In this document: positions 34,041 to 44,903 of the stretch, piece by piece | Numbering within the stretch: the first letter of the stretch is position 1 | Layout of the letters: every line of letters starts with the position of its first letter | Assembly: GCA_022706785.1 (NCBI GenBank) | Contig: JAKJBW010000004.1 | Span: 1 to 64,000, forward strand | DNA from: Bacillota bacterium | GTDB lineage: Bacteria; Bacillota; Clostridia; UBA1381; UMGS1253 | Length of the DNA: 64,000 nucleotides | Direction: 5' to 3' | Notes under the pieces: model-generated | The model's database searches: none | What the model was told of the DNA's origin: nothing | The model's input: the letters and a program-made list of their open reading frames with translations, nothing else | Made by a program: the position numbers and the translations under genes

Positions 34041-34288
34041 TCACCCATTTCCAATATTTTATCGTTATTCACTGATTCATAATTTTATCATGTTTATGCT
34101 GAAAAAGCCAGCGTTTTCTAAACTTTTACACTTTTGTCCTGCAAGGAAAAAATCGAAGGCAATACTTTGTGTATTAACAAGATTTTTGACACAGCAGGGC
34201 ATAATTTTCGGCCAATAGACGAATAAATGGATTTTTTAAACAAGCCCTAGGGTGCAGTCTGGACAGCATTTAAAAACAGGGCAGATAA
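34041..34288. other. Gene-free region between the second sulfatase and the divergent gene
   Basis: An A/T-rich stretch with no credible coding region. A weak minus-strand extended -10 box (TGATAAAAT, about 34088-34096) could serve the sulfatase. Nothing else was recognised before the plus-strand promoter at 34289. Confidence 0.4.
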
Positions 34289-34317
34289 TTGACATATGGC
34301 TGCAAAAATGGTATGAT
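34289..34317 (+). promoter_or_regulatory. Sigma-A promoter of the nucleoside-hydrolase-like gene
   Basis: -35 TTGACA (34289-34294), 17-nt spacer, -10 TATGAT (34312-34317). Confidence 0.75.
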
Positions 34318-34382
34318 AGCTTTCGTTGTGAAGATAAAACGCGGAGCCGGAATATAGCGTAAAAAATGGGGGAGATAAAGAC

Positions 34383-35456
34383 ATGGAACACAACACTGCA
34401 AAGAAAATTCCTGTTGTTTTGATTGCGGATATCTATCATGAGCTGTCTGATTTTGACCAGCTGGATCTTGTCGTATTACTGAGCCGGCCTGAATTTGAGG
34501 TAAAAGGCTTCATTCTGGATCAGATGCGGACGGAATGGGGAGAAAAAAGTCATAGTACGAAATATGTTGAGAAAATTTTTAAACTGCTTGAAAAAGAAGA
34601 GATTCCGATAATAAAGGGCGTCGGCAGGGAAATGCAGTCGGCGGATGATGTTAGCGACCACAGGGATTCCGAGGCATCCATTGTCTTTTTGAGAAACATG
34701 ATGGAGAAGCAGGAGGGGTTGCGGGTGTTCTGCTGGTCGTCTTTGACCGATATCGTTATTGCCTATAAAGGCGCTTCCGAGAAAGTCAGGGCAAATTTGC
34801 ACAGGGTTTATGCAAACATCGGATGGTTCAAATATTCACTTTACCCTGAATATGAGCAGACCCGGGCGCAAAGAGAGTGTAATGTGATGTACGACAAGAT
34901 TGCTTTTATGGAGGCATTCACGTGCGGGATGCCGCTTGCATGGCTTCCCTGCAATGAGGGTGCCTGGAAGCTGTCTTTTGGCAAAGTAAGTGAAAATTTG
35001 GCCGGACCTACCATTAAGTGGCTTGACCATGAATTATGCCACTATCACTTGATCAGAGAACTGAAGGGGAAACGGCGCGGCGGAAGAACCCGGTATTTTG
35101 TAACCATAAGAGAGGAAATGTATAATCCAAAGCATTCTCCGGTGCCGGAACCTCTTGGAGACCCCGTAAGAGAACTTGAAGCTATGGACAGGGACGATGT
35201 TTATTTGCGACCGATACGAATGTATGAAACACAATCGACATACCATGCGGTTTGTGAAGCGACTGGCGTGAAGGCGTCGGGTATTAAGGCTCAATATTAC
35301 AGTGTTAACTTCACAGAGGTAGACGGTGTCCCATACCTTGAGCACTTTGAGAAGAGCACAGACGGTACTATGATCCTGACAGATACGGACACTGATGTCA
35401 TGTACAACTTTGTTTTTGAATCACTAAAAATTGCAAGAGGGGTTAAGGAAATATAG
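34383..35456 (+). CDS. Nucleoside-hydrolase-fold-like protein, function unknown
   Basis: The 357-residue protein starts with PVVLIADIYHELSDFDQLDL, which resembles the N-terminal strand and aspartate loop of inosine-uridine nucleoside hydrolases, and continues VVLLSRPEFEVKGFILDQ, like the following helix and strand. The usual DxDDxxAL calcium motif is replaced by spaced acidic residues, so metal binding and catalysis may differ. The middle (SSLTDIVIAYKGASEKVRAN) fits the same fold. No signal peptide or membrane segment. GGGGGAG precedes the ATG. It is divergent from a sulfatase, so the two may belong to one degradative pathway; that is inference. The fold assignment is tentative. Confidence 0.7.
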   Translation: MEHNTAKKIPVVLIADIYHELSDFDQLDLVVLLSRPEFEVKGFILDQMRTEWGEKSHSTKYVEKIFKLLEKEEIPIIKGVGREMQSADDVSDHRDSEASIVFLRNMMEKQEGLRVFCWSSLTDIVIAYKGASEKVRANLHRVYANIGWFKYSLYPEYEQTRAQRECNVMYDKIAFMEAFTCGMPLAWLPCNEGAWKLSFGKVSENLAGPTIKWLDHELCHYHLIRELKGKRRGGRTRYFVTIREEMYNPKHSPVPEPLGDPVRELEAMDRDDVYLRPIRMYETQSTYHAVCEATGVKASGIKAQYYSVNFTEVDGVPYLEHFEKSTDGTMILTDTDTDVMYNFVFESLKIARGVKEI

Positions 35457-35466
35457 ACCTACGGTT

Positions 35467-35510
35467 ATAATTAAATACCACCGGTTGATCAGCCGGTGGT
35501 ATTTAATTAT
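35467..35510. terminator. Bidirectional terminator, 18-bp perfect stem
   Basis: Arms 35467-35484 and 35493-35510 are exact complements (ATAATTAAATACCACCGG in the left arm), loop of eight containing TGATCA. It serves the gene at 34383 and the convergent infC-rpmI-rplT operon. Confidence 0.85.
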
Positions 35511-35546
35511 ATAATATATAAATCTAAAATGACTTTCTTGCGTATT

Positions 35547-35900
35547 TTACAGGGAAGCCTTTGCCTTTTCCACAAGCGCGCTGAATGCTGCCGCATCTGA
35601 GATCGCTATTTCAGAAAGCATTTTGCGGTTGATCTGGATTCCGGACTTTTTAAGACCGTTCATCAGTCTTGAATAATTGATATTATTCATTTTTGCCGCA
35701 GCACTGATCCTGGTGATCCACATCCTGCGAAAGTCTCTTTTTTTAAGCCTTCTTCCGATATAAGCGTATACCAAAGACTTCATAACGGCTTCGTTTGCGG
35801 TTCTAAACTGCTTGCTTTTAGCGCCGCGATAGCCCTTTGCAAGCTTTAATATTTTTTTATGCTTTTTTTTATTGATAATAGCGCCTTTGATTCTTGCCAT
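35547..35900 (-). CDS. rplT: Ribosomal protein L20
   Basis: The 117-residue protein has [39 protein letters not shown] and [19 protein letters not shown], all conserved in L20. It binds 23S rRNA early in large-subunit assembly. It is the last gene of infC-rpmI-rplT. In Firmicutes, L20 also represses this operon by binding the infC leader, and a structured leader with a terminator is present here. GAAGGG precedes the ATG. Confidence 0.97.
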   Translation of the reverse strand: MARIKGAIINKKKHKKILKLAKGYRGAKSKQFRTANEAVMKSLVYAYIGRRLKKRDFRRMWITRISAAAKMNNINYSRLMNGLKKSGIQINRKMLSEIAISDAAAFSALVEKAKASL

Positions 35901-35930
35901 CTTTTATCCCTTCTTTCCAAATTTATAATA

Positions 35931-36128
35931 TTACTTGTACGGAATAAGCTTTTTAATTGTAGCCTCGTTTGCGGGACTTGCATACGCTGTCTTTCTAAGC
36001 CCTCTTTTTCTTTTGGTCGATTTTTTGGTCAGTATGTGGCTTTTAAAAGCATGTCCTCTTTTTACCTTGCCGGATTTAGTCAGAGAAAATCTTTTTGCCG
36101 CTCCTTTATGCGTTTTTATTTTAGGCAT
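35931..36128 (-). CDS. rpmI: Ribosomal protein L35
   Basis: The 65-residue protein has [20 protein letters not shown] at the N-terminus and the basic [20 protein letters not shown] stretch, the family signature. It lies between infC and rplT in the standard order. AAGGAG precedes the ATG at 36128. Confidence 0.97.
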   Translation of the reverse strand: MPKIKTHKGAAKRFSLTKSGKVKRGHAFKSHILTKKSTKRKRGLRKTAYASPANEATIKKLIPYK

Positions 36129-36191
36129 AATGGTACACTCCTTCCGAATTTTTAATAAAGGTATTTATTTATATTTCACCGGAAAACGTCT

Positions 36192-36710
36192 TTATTTAGT
36201 TTCCTTCGGTGACATAATCATTGCCAGACTTCTGCCTTCGAGCTTGGCGTTCTTTTCAACGGTGCCGTAGCCTTGCGCCGCATCCGCAAATTTTTTCAAA
36301 AGCTCTGTGCCCAATGACAGATAATGTATCTCACGGCCCCGGAAACGCACACTGACCTTCACTTTACTGCCGGCCTTTAAAAACTTGAGCGCGGCATTGA
36401 GCTTGGTTTCAAAATCATGGGTATCAATGGATGGAGAGAGGCGCACCTCTTTGAGCTCAACCACTTTTTGGTTTTTACGGTTTTCCTTCTCACGCTTGGC
36501 GCTTTCAAAGCGATACTTGCCGTAATCCATGATTTTGCACACGGGCGGACTGGCAGCAGGCGCTATTTTGACAAGATCGAGGTTGGCATCCATTGCGGTT
36601 TTCTGCGCCTGTGCAATGTCAACAACGCCGAATTGCGTACCGTCTTCACCGATCAGGCGAACCTGTTTGTCACGGATTTCTTCGTTGATCTGAAGCTCTT
36701 TGTTACTGAT
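36192..36710 (-). CDS. infC: Translation initiation factor IF-3, probable AUC start
   Basis: IF-3 binds the 30S subunit and proofreads the start codon. The protein has NEEIRDKQVRLIGEDGTQFG, the linker, and the C-domain with KEVRLSPSIDTHDFETKL and VKVSVRFRGREIHY. No AUG occurs at the expected start. AAGGTG (36722-36717) lies six bases before ATC (36710-36708), which would begin ISNKELQINEEIR and give 172 residues, the family size. An in-frame GTG at 36728 has no ribosome binding site and would place the SD inside the gene. Near-cognate starts are known for infC and allow IF-3 to repress itself; AUC use here is inferred. Confidence 0.93.
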   Translation of the reverse strand: MSNKELQINEEIRDKQVRLIGEDGTQFGVVDIAQAQKTAMDANLDLVKIAPAASPPVCKIMDYGKYRFESAKREKENRKNQKVVELKEVRLSPSIDTHDFETKLNAALKFLKAGSKVKVSVRFRGREIHYLSLGTELLKKFADAAQGYGTVEKNAKLEGRSLAMIMSPKETK

Positions 36711-36890
36711 AAATATCACCTTCCACACATGTTATTTTAAACGCAAAGCATAATAATAAAGCGGATGAAGCATTGTCATCCGCATAAACATAAACACAAC
36801 ACCGCCGAAGGGCGGAGCATATCCAGTTATTGACCGTACTGGCTGTGCCGCACGGTGAGAGCGGAAAACTCTGCTTTATTATTTTACTTA
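36711..36890 (-). promoter_or_regulatory. Structured infC leader (L20-type autoregulatory leader)
   Basis: The leader of about 180 bases contains several hairpins on the minus strand, including CCGCC-CTTC-GGCGG (36815-36802 region), an ACCGT/ACGGT helix and a CCAGT/ACTGG helix, and ends in the terminator at 36751-36783. This fits the L20 leader of Firmicutes, where L20 binding favours termination. The class assignment rests on position and architecture, not on a model match. Confidence 0.6.
36751..36783 (-). terminator. Attenuator terminator in the infC leader
   Basis: Minus-strand GCGGATGA (36783-36776) pairs perfectly with TCATCCGC (36768-36761), followed by TTTATTATTA. It lies before infC, so it is a control point and not an operon end. 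Confidence 0.75.
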
Positions 36891-36896
36891 TCTACT

Positions 36897-36926
36897 AATA
36901 TACCACATATTATGTGGCAATGTCAA
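36897..36926 (-). promoter_or_regulatory. infC operon promoter with palindrome filling the spacer
   Basis: Minus-strand -35 TTGACA (36926-36921) and -10 TATATT (36902-36897) with an 18-nt spacer. The spacer contains CCACATAATATGTGG (36917-36903), a perfect 7-1-7 palindrome directly next to the -10 box, a likely operator for an unknown regulator. Confidence 0.7.
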
Positions 36927-36960
36927 GATAAACTTTTGAAAATTTAACCGTTTTTAAGCC

Positions 36961-38784
<1,824 letters not shown>

Positions 38785-38830
38785 AATATCTTCTCCTTTT
38801 ATATCCTGAAAAATTATCTATAACTAAAAC

Positions 38831-38858
38831 AGTATATCATATCCTATACCGAAAACAA
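38831..38858 (-). promoter_or_regulatory. Probable promoter of typA
   Basis: Minus-strand TTGTTT (38858-38853), 16-nt spacer, TATACT (38836-38831) preceded by TGA (extended -10). Confidence 0.5.
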
Positions 38859-38946
38859 AAGTATTTTTTTGCAAAAAGTTATAGAAATTCCGAAAAAGAT
38901 GAAAAGAGCACTGCAAAGACAAACGTCATAAATAAGCTTTTTTTGG

Positions 38947-38975
38947 TTGACAGTCCGGTTAGCTTAAACTATAAT
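38947..38975 (+). promoter_or_regulatory. Consensus sigma-A promoter of recA
   Basis: -35 TTGACA (38947-38952), 17-nt spacer, -10 TATAAT (38970-38975). No CGAAC-n4-GTTCG LexA box is visible around it, so SOS control is not supported by the sequence. Confidence 0.85.
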
Positions 38976-39018
38976 GATATTAACGGAATTGCTTATGAAT
39001 ACTAAAGGAGGAACAGAT

Positions 39019-40098
<1,080 letters not shown>

Positions 40099-40134
40099 AA
40101 AATTTTCTTCGGCAAAAATGGAGGGATACTGACA

Positions 40135-41043
40135 ATGGACAAAAACGGTTTGGTTTTTTCTATAGAAAGAGGCTCTGTTCACGACGGACCCGGCCTTAGG
40201 ACGACAGTTTTTCTCAAGGGCTGCCCGCTGCACTGCCTGTGGTGCCACAACCCCGAATCGCAGTGCTTTTCTCCCGAACTGTATTTTTTTGAAGAAAAGT
40301 GCACGTTGTGCGGCGCATGTGTGCCGGTTTGCCCAAATAAATGCCACAGCATCAAGGACGGCGTACATAGCATTAACCGGGCGGCTTGTACCGCACGCGG
40401 CAAATGCGTTGATGCTTGTCTGTGGTCTGCTCTGGAGATAAAGGGAAGGCTGATGAACAGCGGGGAAGTCATGGAGATCGTGAAAAAAGACAGGGCTTAT
40501 TATGCGGCTTCGGGCGGCGGGCTGACATTGTCCGGCGGTGAGCCTATGAGCCAGTTCGATTTTGCCTATGAGCTTCTCGGCTTATCCAGGCAGAGCGGAA
40601 TCCACACCTGCATTGAAACAAGTGGGTTTGCGCCTACGGAAAAATTTGAAAAGATCGCAGAGGTCGTAGACCTTTTCCTGTTTGACTATAAAGAGAGCGA
40701 CGATGAGAAGCATATACAGTACATGGGGGCGGATCAAAAGCTGATCCTGCAAAATCTTTTTGCGCTTGACAGGCTTGGCGCAAAGATTGTGCTGCGCTGT
40801 CCTGTCATACCGCATTTGAACGACCGGCCGGAGCATCTTAAGGCCATTGCCGAATTGGCCGAAAAGCTTGTTAACATTACAGAAGTAAATATCATGGCGT
40901 ACCATCCTATGGGGCAGTCCAAAAGCAAACGCCTCGGCAAGGAATATCCGCTCCAAAACAGCGAATTTGCGCCAAAGGATCAGGTGGAAAACTGGATTGC
41001 TTTCATAAAGGAAAATACGTCGGTTCCCGTGCGGAAAGGATAG
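40135..41043 (+). CDS. Glycyl-radical enzyme activating protein (radical SAM), orphan
   Basis: The 302-residue protein has the radical SAM motif CPLHCLWC (Cys30, 34, 37), the glycyl-activase signature DGPGLRTTVFLKGC, an inserted double [4Fe-4S] ferredoxin region (CTLCGACVPVCP and CTARGKCVDAC), and LSGGEPMSQ. Activases of this ferredoxin-bearing subtype place a glycyl radical on enzymes such as 4-hydroxyphenylacetate decarboxylase, glycerol or choline lyases. No glycyl-radical enzyme is encoded in the window, so the target is unknown. GGAGGG precedes the ATG at 40135; the gene follows recA closely and ends in a strong terminator. Confidence 0.9.
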   Translation: MDKNGLVFSIERGSVHDGPGLRTTVFLKGCPLHCLWCHNPESQCFSPELYFFEEKCTLCGACVPVCPNKCHSIKDGVHSINRAACTARGKCVDACLWSALEIKGRLMNSGEVMEIVKKDRAYYAASGGGLTLSGGEPMSQFDFAYELLGLSRQSGIHTCIETSGFAPTEKFEKIAEVVDLFLFDYKESDDEKHIQYMGADQKLILQNLFALDRLGAKIVLRCPVIPHLNDRPEHLKAIAELAEKLVNITEVNIMAYHPMGQSKSKRLGKEYPLQNSEFAPKDQVENWIAFIKENTSVPVRKG

Positions 41044-41058
41044 ATTAATAAACATCTT

Positions 41059-41100
41059 GTATTAAAAAAGAGCCTGCGCCTGTAGGCTCTTTTTTAATAC
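41059..41100. terminator. Bidirectional terminator, 17-bp perfect stem
   Basis: Arms 41059-41075 and 41084-41100 are exact complements (GTATTAAAAAAGAGCCT in the left arm), loop of eight, with T-runs on both strands. It overlaps the stop codon of the convergent gene at 41094. Confidence 0.85.
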
Positions 41101-43427
41101 AGCTGGTTAAACCGGTACGAAACATTTCCGCTTTTGTCGACATCCACAAGGATATAGCGAAGCTTAAAATTGATTGACACAAAATTGTCCGGCGTGATAT
41201 CGTTTGAAAAACCGGGCGTGGAAATATAGCGCACACCGTCATACGGCGTGGCGGCTGTGGCCCAGTTATTGTAGAAAACGTATACCTCATGACCTTTTTT
41301 AACGGTATCGGCAAGGATGTCTTTGAGCAGCTGCGATTCTGCGTCCGAGGTAAATTTCATATTAGTCGGCATAAATACGAACAGGTTTTTTGTACTCAAC
41401 GCATTAAGCTCGTCCATAAGCCAGCTCCACTCCTTGCCGCTCATGAAATCATCTTCCGTATCAAGGTGGATGAAGGTATTGCCGTCCTTAACAAAACTGC
41501 CGTAGGTTTCGCAGGTTATGGTGGGTATTGTCATATTATCCTTGATTTTGGGCGTGGTATAAAGGCTTAAATACGCGGCGATATCAGCCTGTGAATCCAG
41601 TGCGCGCATTGCCCTTTGCATGATCAAATTGTTGAAAAGGGTGTTGGGCTCGCGCATATTGCCAAATACGGCAATGCGCAGGACTTTATTATCATTATTA
41701 AGCGGCGTGCCGGTTTTGTTTGCACTGTCGGTGCCCTTTTTGCTGTCAGGCAGTGTTATCTGGTCATTATTCCCGCCCACGTGGACCGCAAAATAGGTGA
41801 CGGCATCGCCAAGAGCCACGCTTACGAGAGCGGAACCGGGTTTTTTGCCGATTACCGCAGTACGGTTGAGGGAAATGACATCACCAGAAAGCGTGACCTT
41901 CATATCGGTTATGGGGATATGGGCTAAATATCCAGCGTCGTCCCTTGCCCAGAACCAAACGTCCTTTGCTTCACCTACGTTAAGATAGATATCTTTATTA
42001 GTATGTTCAATTGCGTATGGGCGATCCAGCACCTTGATCTGCAAGCTCACTGATACGTCGTGATATTTGGCTGTTACGGTGGCTATTCCTGAGGTGGTCG
42101 GGCGGAATTCATTGTCTGAAAAGCTCCCGGCTGTGCCGGACACGCTCCAATTGACCTTAGACTGATCAAACGGTACGGCGGAAAGATATTGATTAAACGC
42201 CTGCAAAGACAGCCTAATACGCGAATTTACCCAAACCATGTCGCCGTCGGGAATGATCTTCAAAGCGGAAACGTTATTGTCCTGCGGCTGATCCGATTTG
42301 ATGCCAAGCACGGTGGAAACCTTGCGGTACGGCTTTTCGGACGGGGTATTCACCAATTCCTGACTGCCGCTTACCGGGTTTTTGGCAACCATTTGGGTGG
42401 AGCCTCCGCCGTCTAGGTTTATCGCGTTATATACGCCGATGCTTTTCATAAACTCCGCAAGCTCGGTCAGCGTCATGCCTCTGGAATTATTCTGGCGGCC
42501 GTCCACTGTCACCAGATACAGTATTCTTCCGGACTTGTCGACGCCGGCCGCCGTCCTGGGGTTATTACCCGCGGGATTGTGCGAAAAGCCGGACGGGATC
42601 TGACCGTTTTGCAAAATCTGCGCTCCGCCGCCTGCGGCAAGGGTAATGTCAGAAGTATTGATGTTTGAAGAAATTTCTATGGTTACCTTATCGCCGGCAT
42701 GAAAATTATCGATCAAAAACGTATTCCAATCGCTTAGCGTGGCTAAGACGTATGTGTCACTGTCAAGGCTTACAGGCTCTGAATTGAAGCGTATTTCCTT
42801 CACGATACCGTCCTTTACTACCATCTCATGAAGCGTGCCGGTAGAGTCCAGCGAAACGCTGTCCCAATATTTGTTGTACATCATAATGCCGGAAAGATCA
42901 TCATATTTATTCAGCCCCTTTATGACATGTCTGTTTCCGTTGGGGGCCACAAGCGTCATGGTGTATTGGAACATATTGATAAAAATATCGTTGTCCCATG
43001 ACTGGGCGAGGGTATACATTTCATTTCCGTTTGAGGGCGACGACATAAGCGAGCCTTTTGAATACACCGGCCCTACGGGCGAACCGCGGCCTGTCGTCTG
43101 ACCCCAGCTGAAAAAATCTGAATTGACGGCGGCAACCGTATCGTATTCCTTCGCTATTGCTTCTACCGTATTCAAGTAGCTGACCCCTCTCGGATCGGAG
43201 AGCACTTCAAGGGCAAGATGCGGCTCTTTTAAATCGGCTTTAACTACTTCGGCATTGTTCCATGTCCGGTCAGACATAAAAAGCTTGTAGCTGCTCCTTG
43301 TCACGCCGCGTGACAGGTCCTCAGTGTCTATGTAGGAATAGACGACCGATGCCGCGAAAGCTTTGGGAGCGATTAAAACCAATATCATATAAATTGACGC
43401 AACGAATGCGGTTAGTTTTTTTGTCAT
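41094..43427 (-). CDS. Secreted phosphodiester-glycosidase (NAGPA)-domain protein with Ig-like and degenerate phosphoesterase domains
   Basis: 777 residues. A signal peptide (MTKKLTAFVASIYMILVLIA, then PKAFA-ASV) points to export. The NAGPA/DUF2233 domain spans about residues 60-375, with ALEVLSDPRG, VNSDFF, PRTAAGVDKSGRILYLVTVD and NAINLDGGGSTQMV. One or two Ig-like (Big-type) domains follow, about residues 385-560. The last 200 residues look like a calcineurin-type phosphoesterase that has lost its metal ligands (VFGNMRE where GDxH would be, and no GNHD). Substrate may be a sugar phosphodiester of the envelope. It starts four bases after the DUF4364 stop, so they form an operon. Confidence 0.82.
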   Translation of the reverse strand: MTKKLTAFVASIYMILVLIAPKAFAASVVYSYIDTEDLSRGVTRSSYKLFMSDRTWNNAEVVKADLKEPHLALEVLSDPRGVSYLNTVEAIAKEYDTVAAVNSDFFSWGQTTGRGSPVGPVYSKGSLMSSPSNGNEMYTLAQSWDNDIFINMFQYTMTLVAPNGNRHVIKGLNKYDDLSGIMMYNKYWDSVSLDSTGTLHEMVVKDGIVKEIRFNSEPVSLDSDTYVLATLSDWNTFLIDNFHAGDKVTIEISSNINTSDITLAAGGGAQILQNGQIPSGFSHNPAGNNPRTAAGVDKSGRILYLVTVDGRQNNSRGMTLTELAEFMKSIGVYNAINLDGGGSTQMVAKNPVSGSQELVNTPSEKPYRKVSTVLGIKSDQPQDNNVSALKIIPDGDMVWVNSRIRLSLQAFNQYLSAVPFDQSKVNWSVSGTAGSFSDNEFRPTTSGIATVTAKYHDVSVSLQIKVLDRPYAIEHTNKDIYLNVGEAKDVWFWARDDAGYLAHIPITDMKVTLSGDVISLNRTAVIGKKPGSALVSVALGDAVTYFAVHVGGNNDQITLPDSKKGTDSANKTGTPLNNDNKVLRIAVFGNMREPNTLFNNLIMQRAMRALDSQADIAAYLSLYTTPKIKDNMTIPTITCETYGSFVKDGNTFIHLDTEDDFMSGKEWSWLMDELNALSTKNLFVFMPTNMKFTSDAESQLLKDILADTVKKGHEVYVFYNNWATAATPYDGVRYISTPGFSNDITPDNFVSINFKLRYILVDVDKSGNVSYRFNQLY

Positions 43428-43431
43428 AGGG

Positions 43432-43986
43432 CTATACCTCGTGTGATTTTATTTCTGTTGTCAAAAGTGCGGCAATACCTGCGTAGATATCCGCGCTGTT
43501 GTTTTTAAACCTTTCGCATATTCTTTCGGCGTGATCCATATCGCCCGCAAAGAACCTAAGCTCAAGGACGGGCAGATCATGATCCAGTAAATGCATTTCG
43601 GCGGAGAACTGGTTGTAGTTGACGGGAACAACCTTTGCCGTCAGCTGGCGCCTTTTTCGCTCTGAAGCAAACATGTCCGAAATTGCCTGGGAAACATATT
43701 CTCGTATTTCAAGCGGAATACGCATATAAAAGTGCTGTGCGGATGTCTGGCCTTCGGCTGTCAGCGCATACACCAGCTTTTGTTCCATACTTTTATATGT
43801 ATAGATCTCCTTTGCCCCGACCAAGAAGTCCAGCGCTGAAAGCAGGTCAAAATAATTGATTTCTGCACTGGTCAGGGCGATTTCAGTTATCTGCGGTATA
43901 GTTAAAGGCTTGTCCGCTTCAATTAAGGCATGCAGCACAATAAGCTTTATTTCCAGCGGGTCTTCAATTTTATAAAGGTGTTTCAT
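43432..43986 (-). CDS. DUF4364 family protein
   Basis: The 184-residue protein matches the DUF4364 family of Clostridia, with an N-terminal winged-helix-like part (IKLIVLHALIEADKPLTIPQ and ALTSAEINYFDLLSALDFLV) and a mixed C-terminal domain. A regulatory role is possible from the fold. ATG 43986 is chosen because AGGAGG lies five bases before it; the upstream in-frame TTG has the binding site inside its coding part. It directly precedes the NAGPA-domain gene, whose ribosome binding site overlaps this stop codon. Two TTATAATA -10-like boxes lie upstream without good -35 boxes. Confidence 0.85.
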   Translation of the reverse strand: MKHLYKIEDPLEIKLIVLHALIEADKPLTIPQITEIALTSAEINYFDLLSALDFLVGAKEIYTYKSMEQKLVYALTAEGQTSAQHFYMRIPLEIREYVSQAISDMFASERKRRQLTAKVVPVNYNQFSAEMHLLDHDLPVLELRFFAGDMDHAERICERFKNNSADIYAGIAALLTTEIKSHEV

Positions 43987-44136
43987 GCGCGCCTCCTGCG
44001 ACAAAAACGTCTGTCACGCTTATTATAACACGAACTCCAACGAAAAATATGGTAGTTTATGCTGAAATAAAAACAGCGTTACTATTTTTATTATAACACA
44101 AACGGAGCAAAAGTTATAGTGCAAATATTTCTTTTA

Positions 44137-44145
44137 TGCTATAAT
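44137..44145 (+). promoter_or_regulatory. Extended -10 promoter of the QueG-like gene
   Basis: TGCTATAAT (44137-44145) is a consensus extended -10 box. No -35 match was found. Confidence 0.5.
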
Positions 44146-44204
44146 GATACAATAAATATGTGACATGGTTTTTAAAATTGTTTTATATTCTCAGGAGGGA
44201 CAGC

Positions 44205-44903
44205 ATGGCATATCAGAGTGATTATGTGCGTGTATTATCTGAAAAATTAAAAGCATTGGGCGTAAGCGACTACGGCTTTGCTAAATCCGGTGCACCGGAT
44301 GGCTGCCCATGCCCGGACCTGCCATATGCGGTCAGCATTGTGGTGAAGCTGTCGGATGCGGTGGTGGATCAGATTACAGACAAACCCACCTTTTCTTACT
44401 TCCATCATTACCGTACAGTAAACGCATACATAGACAATATCATTTTGCAGACCGGCATGCTGATTGAAAGCCTCGGCTTTCGCTATTTTCCGATTGCCGC
44501 GTCCCAGTCCGTCCCGGATGCGGGTTCGTACGCCGGACTGTTGTCACACAAGGCCGTGGCGCGTACGGCAGGGCTTGGCAGTATTGGCAAAAATGCGCTT
44601 TTTTTATCAAAAAAATTTGGCGCGCGCGTCCGGCTGGGCACGCTTTTGACAAATATGCCGCTGCCTTTGGCGGATGCGGAGGATAACATTGATTTGTGCG
44701 GCGACTGTGATTTGTGCGTCAGGACATGCCCGGCGCTTGCGCTGACCGGCCGTGTGTGGCATGAGGGGATGGCAAGAAGCGATATTATTGACGCGGGTGC
44801 GTGCAGCAGGTATATGAAAGAAACATTCCAAAGCATCGGGCGCGGAGCGGTTTGTGGAATCTGCATGAAGATTTGCAAATATCAGGGGGAGGGCAGCAAA
44901 TGA
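44205..44903 (+). CDS. QueG-like double [4Fe-4S] reductase homologue
   Basis: The 232-residue protein resembles epoxyqueuosine reductase. VARTAGLGSIGKNALFLSKK and GTLLTNMPLP match the QueG core, and LCGDCDLCVRTCPALAL plus CGICMKICKY supply two [4Fe-4S] clusters. It is shorter than QueG (usually above 300 residues) and the N-terminal cobalamin-binding part seems reduced, so it may be a related reductase without a role in queuosine. AGGAGG precedes the ATG at 44205. Its last bases overlap the rnhB start by four (ATGA), giving translational coupling. Confidence 0.8.
   Translation: MAYQSDYVRVLSEKLKALGVSDYGFAKSGAPDGCPCPDLPYAVSIVVKLSDAVVDQITDKPTFSYFHHYRTVNAYIDNIILQTGMLIESLGFRYFPIAASQSVPDAGSYAGLLSHKAVARTAGLGSIGKNALFLSKKFGARVRLGTLLTNMPLPLADAEDNIDLCGDCDLCVRTCPALALTGRVWHEGMARSDIIDAGACSRYMKETFQSIGRGAVCGICMKICKYQGEGSK

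Noticed and set aside
36711-36728. GTG 36728 as the infC start
   Set aside because: No ribosome binding site precedes it and the strong AAGGTG would then lie inside the gene; the conserved N-terminus starts at the ATC.
38785-39018. LexA-controlled recA promoter
   Set aside because: No CGAAC-n4-GTTCG-type box lies near the promoter; SOS control is not supported.
40135-41043. Sulfatase-maturing enzyme (anSME) for the two sulfatases
   Set aside because: It is shorter than anSME, lacks the C-terminal SPASM-type cysteines, and has the ferredoxin insert and DGPGLRTT signature of glycyl-radical activases.
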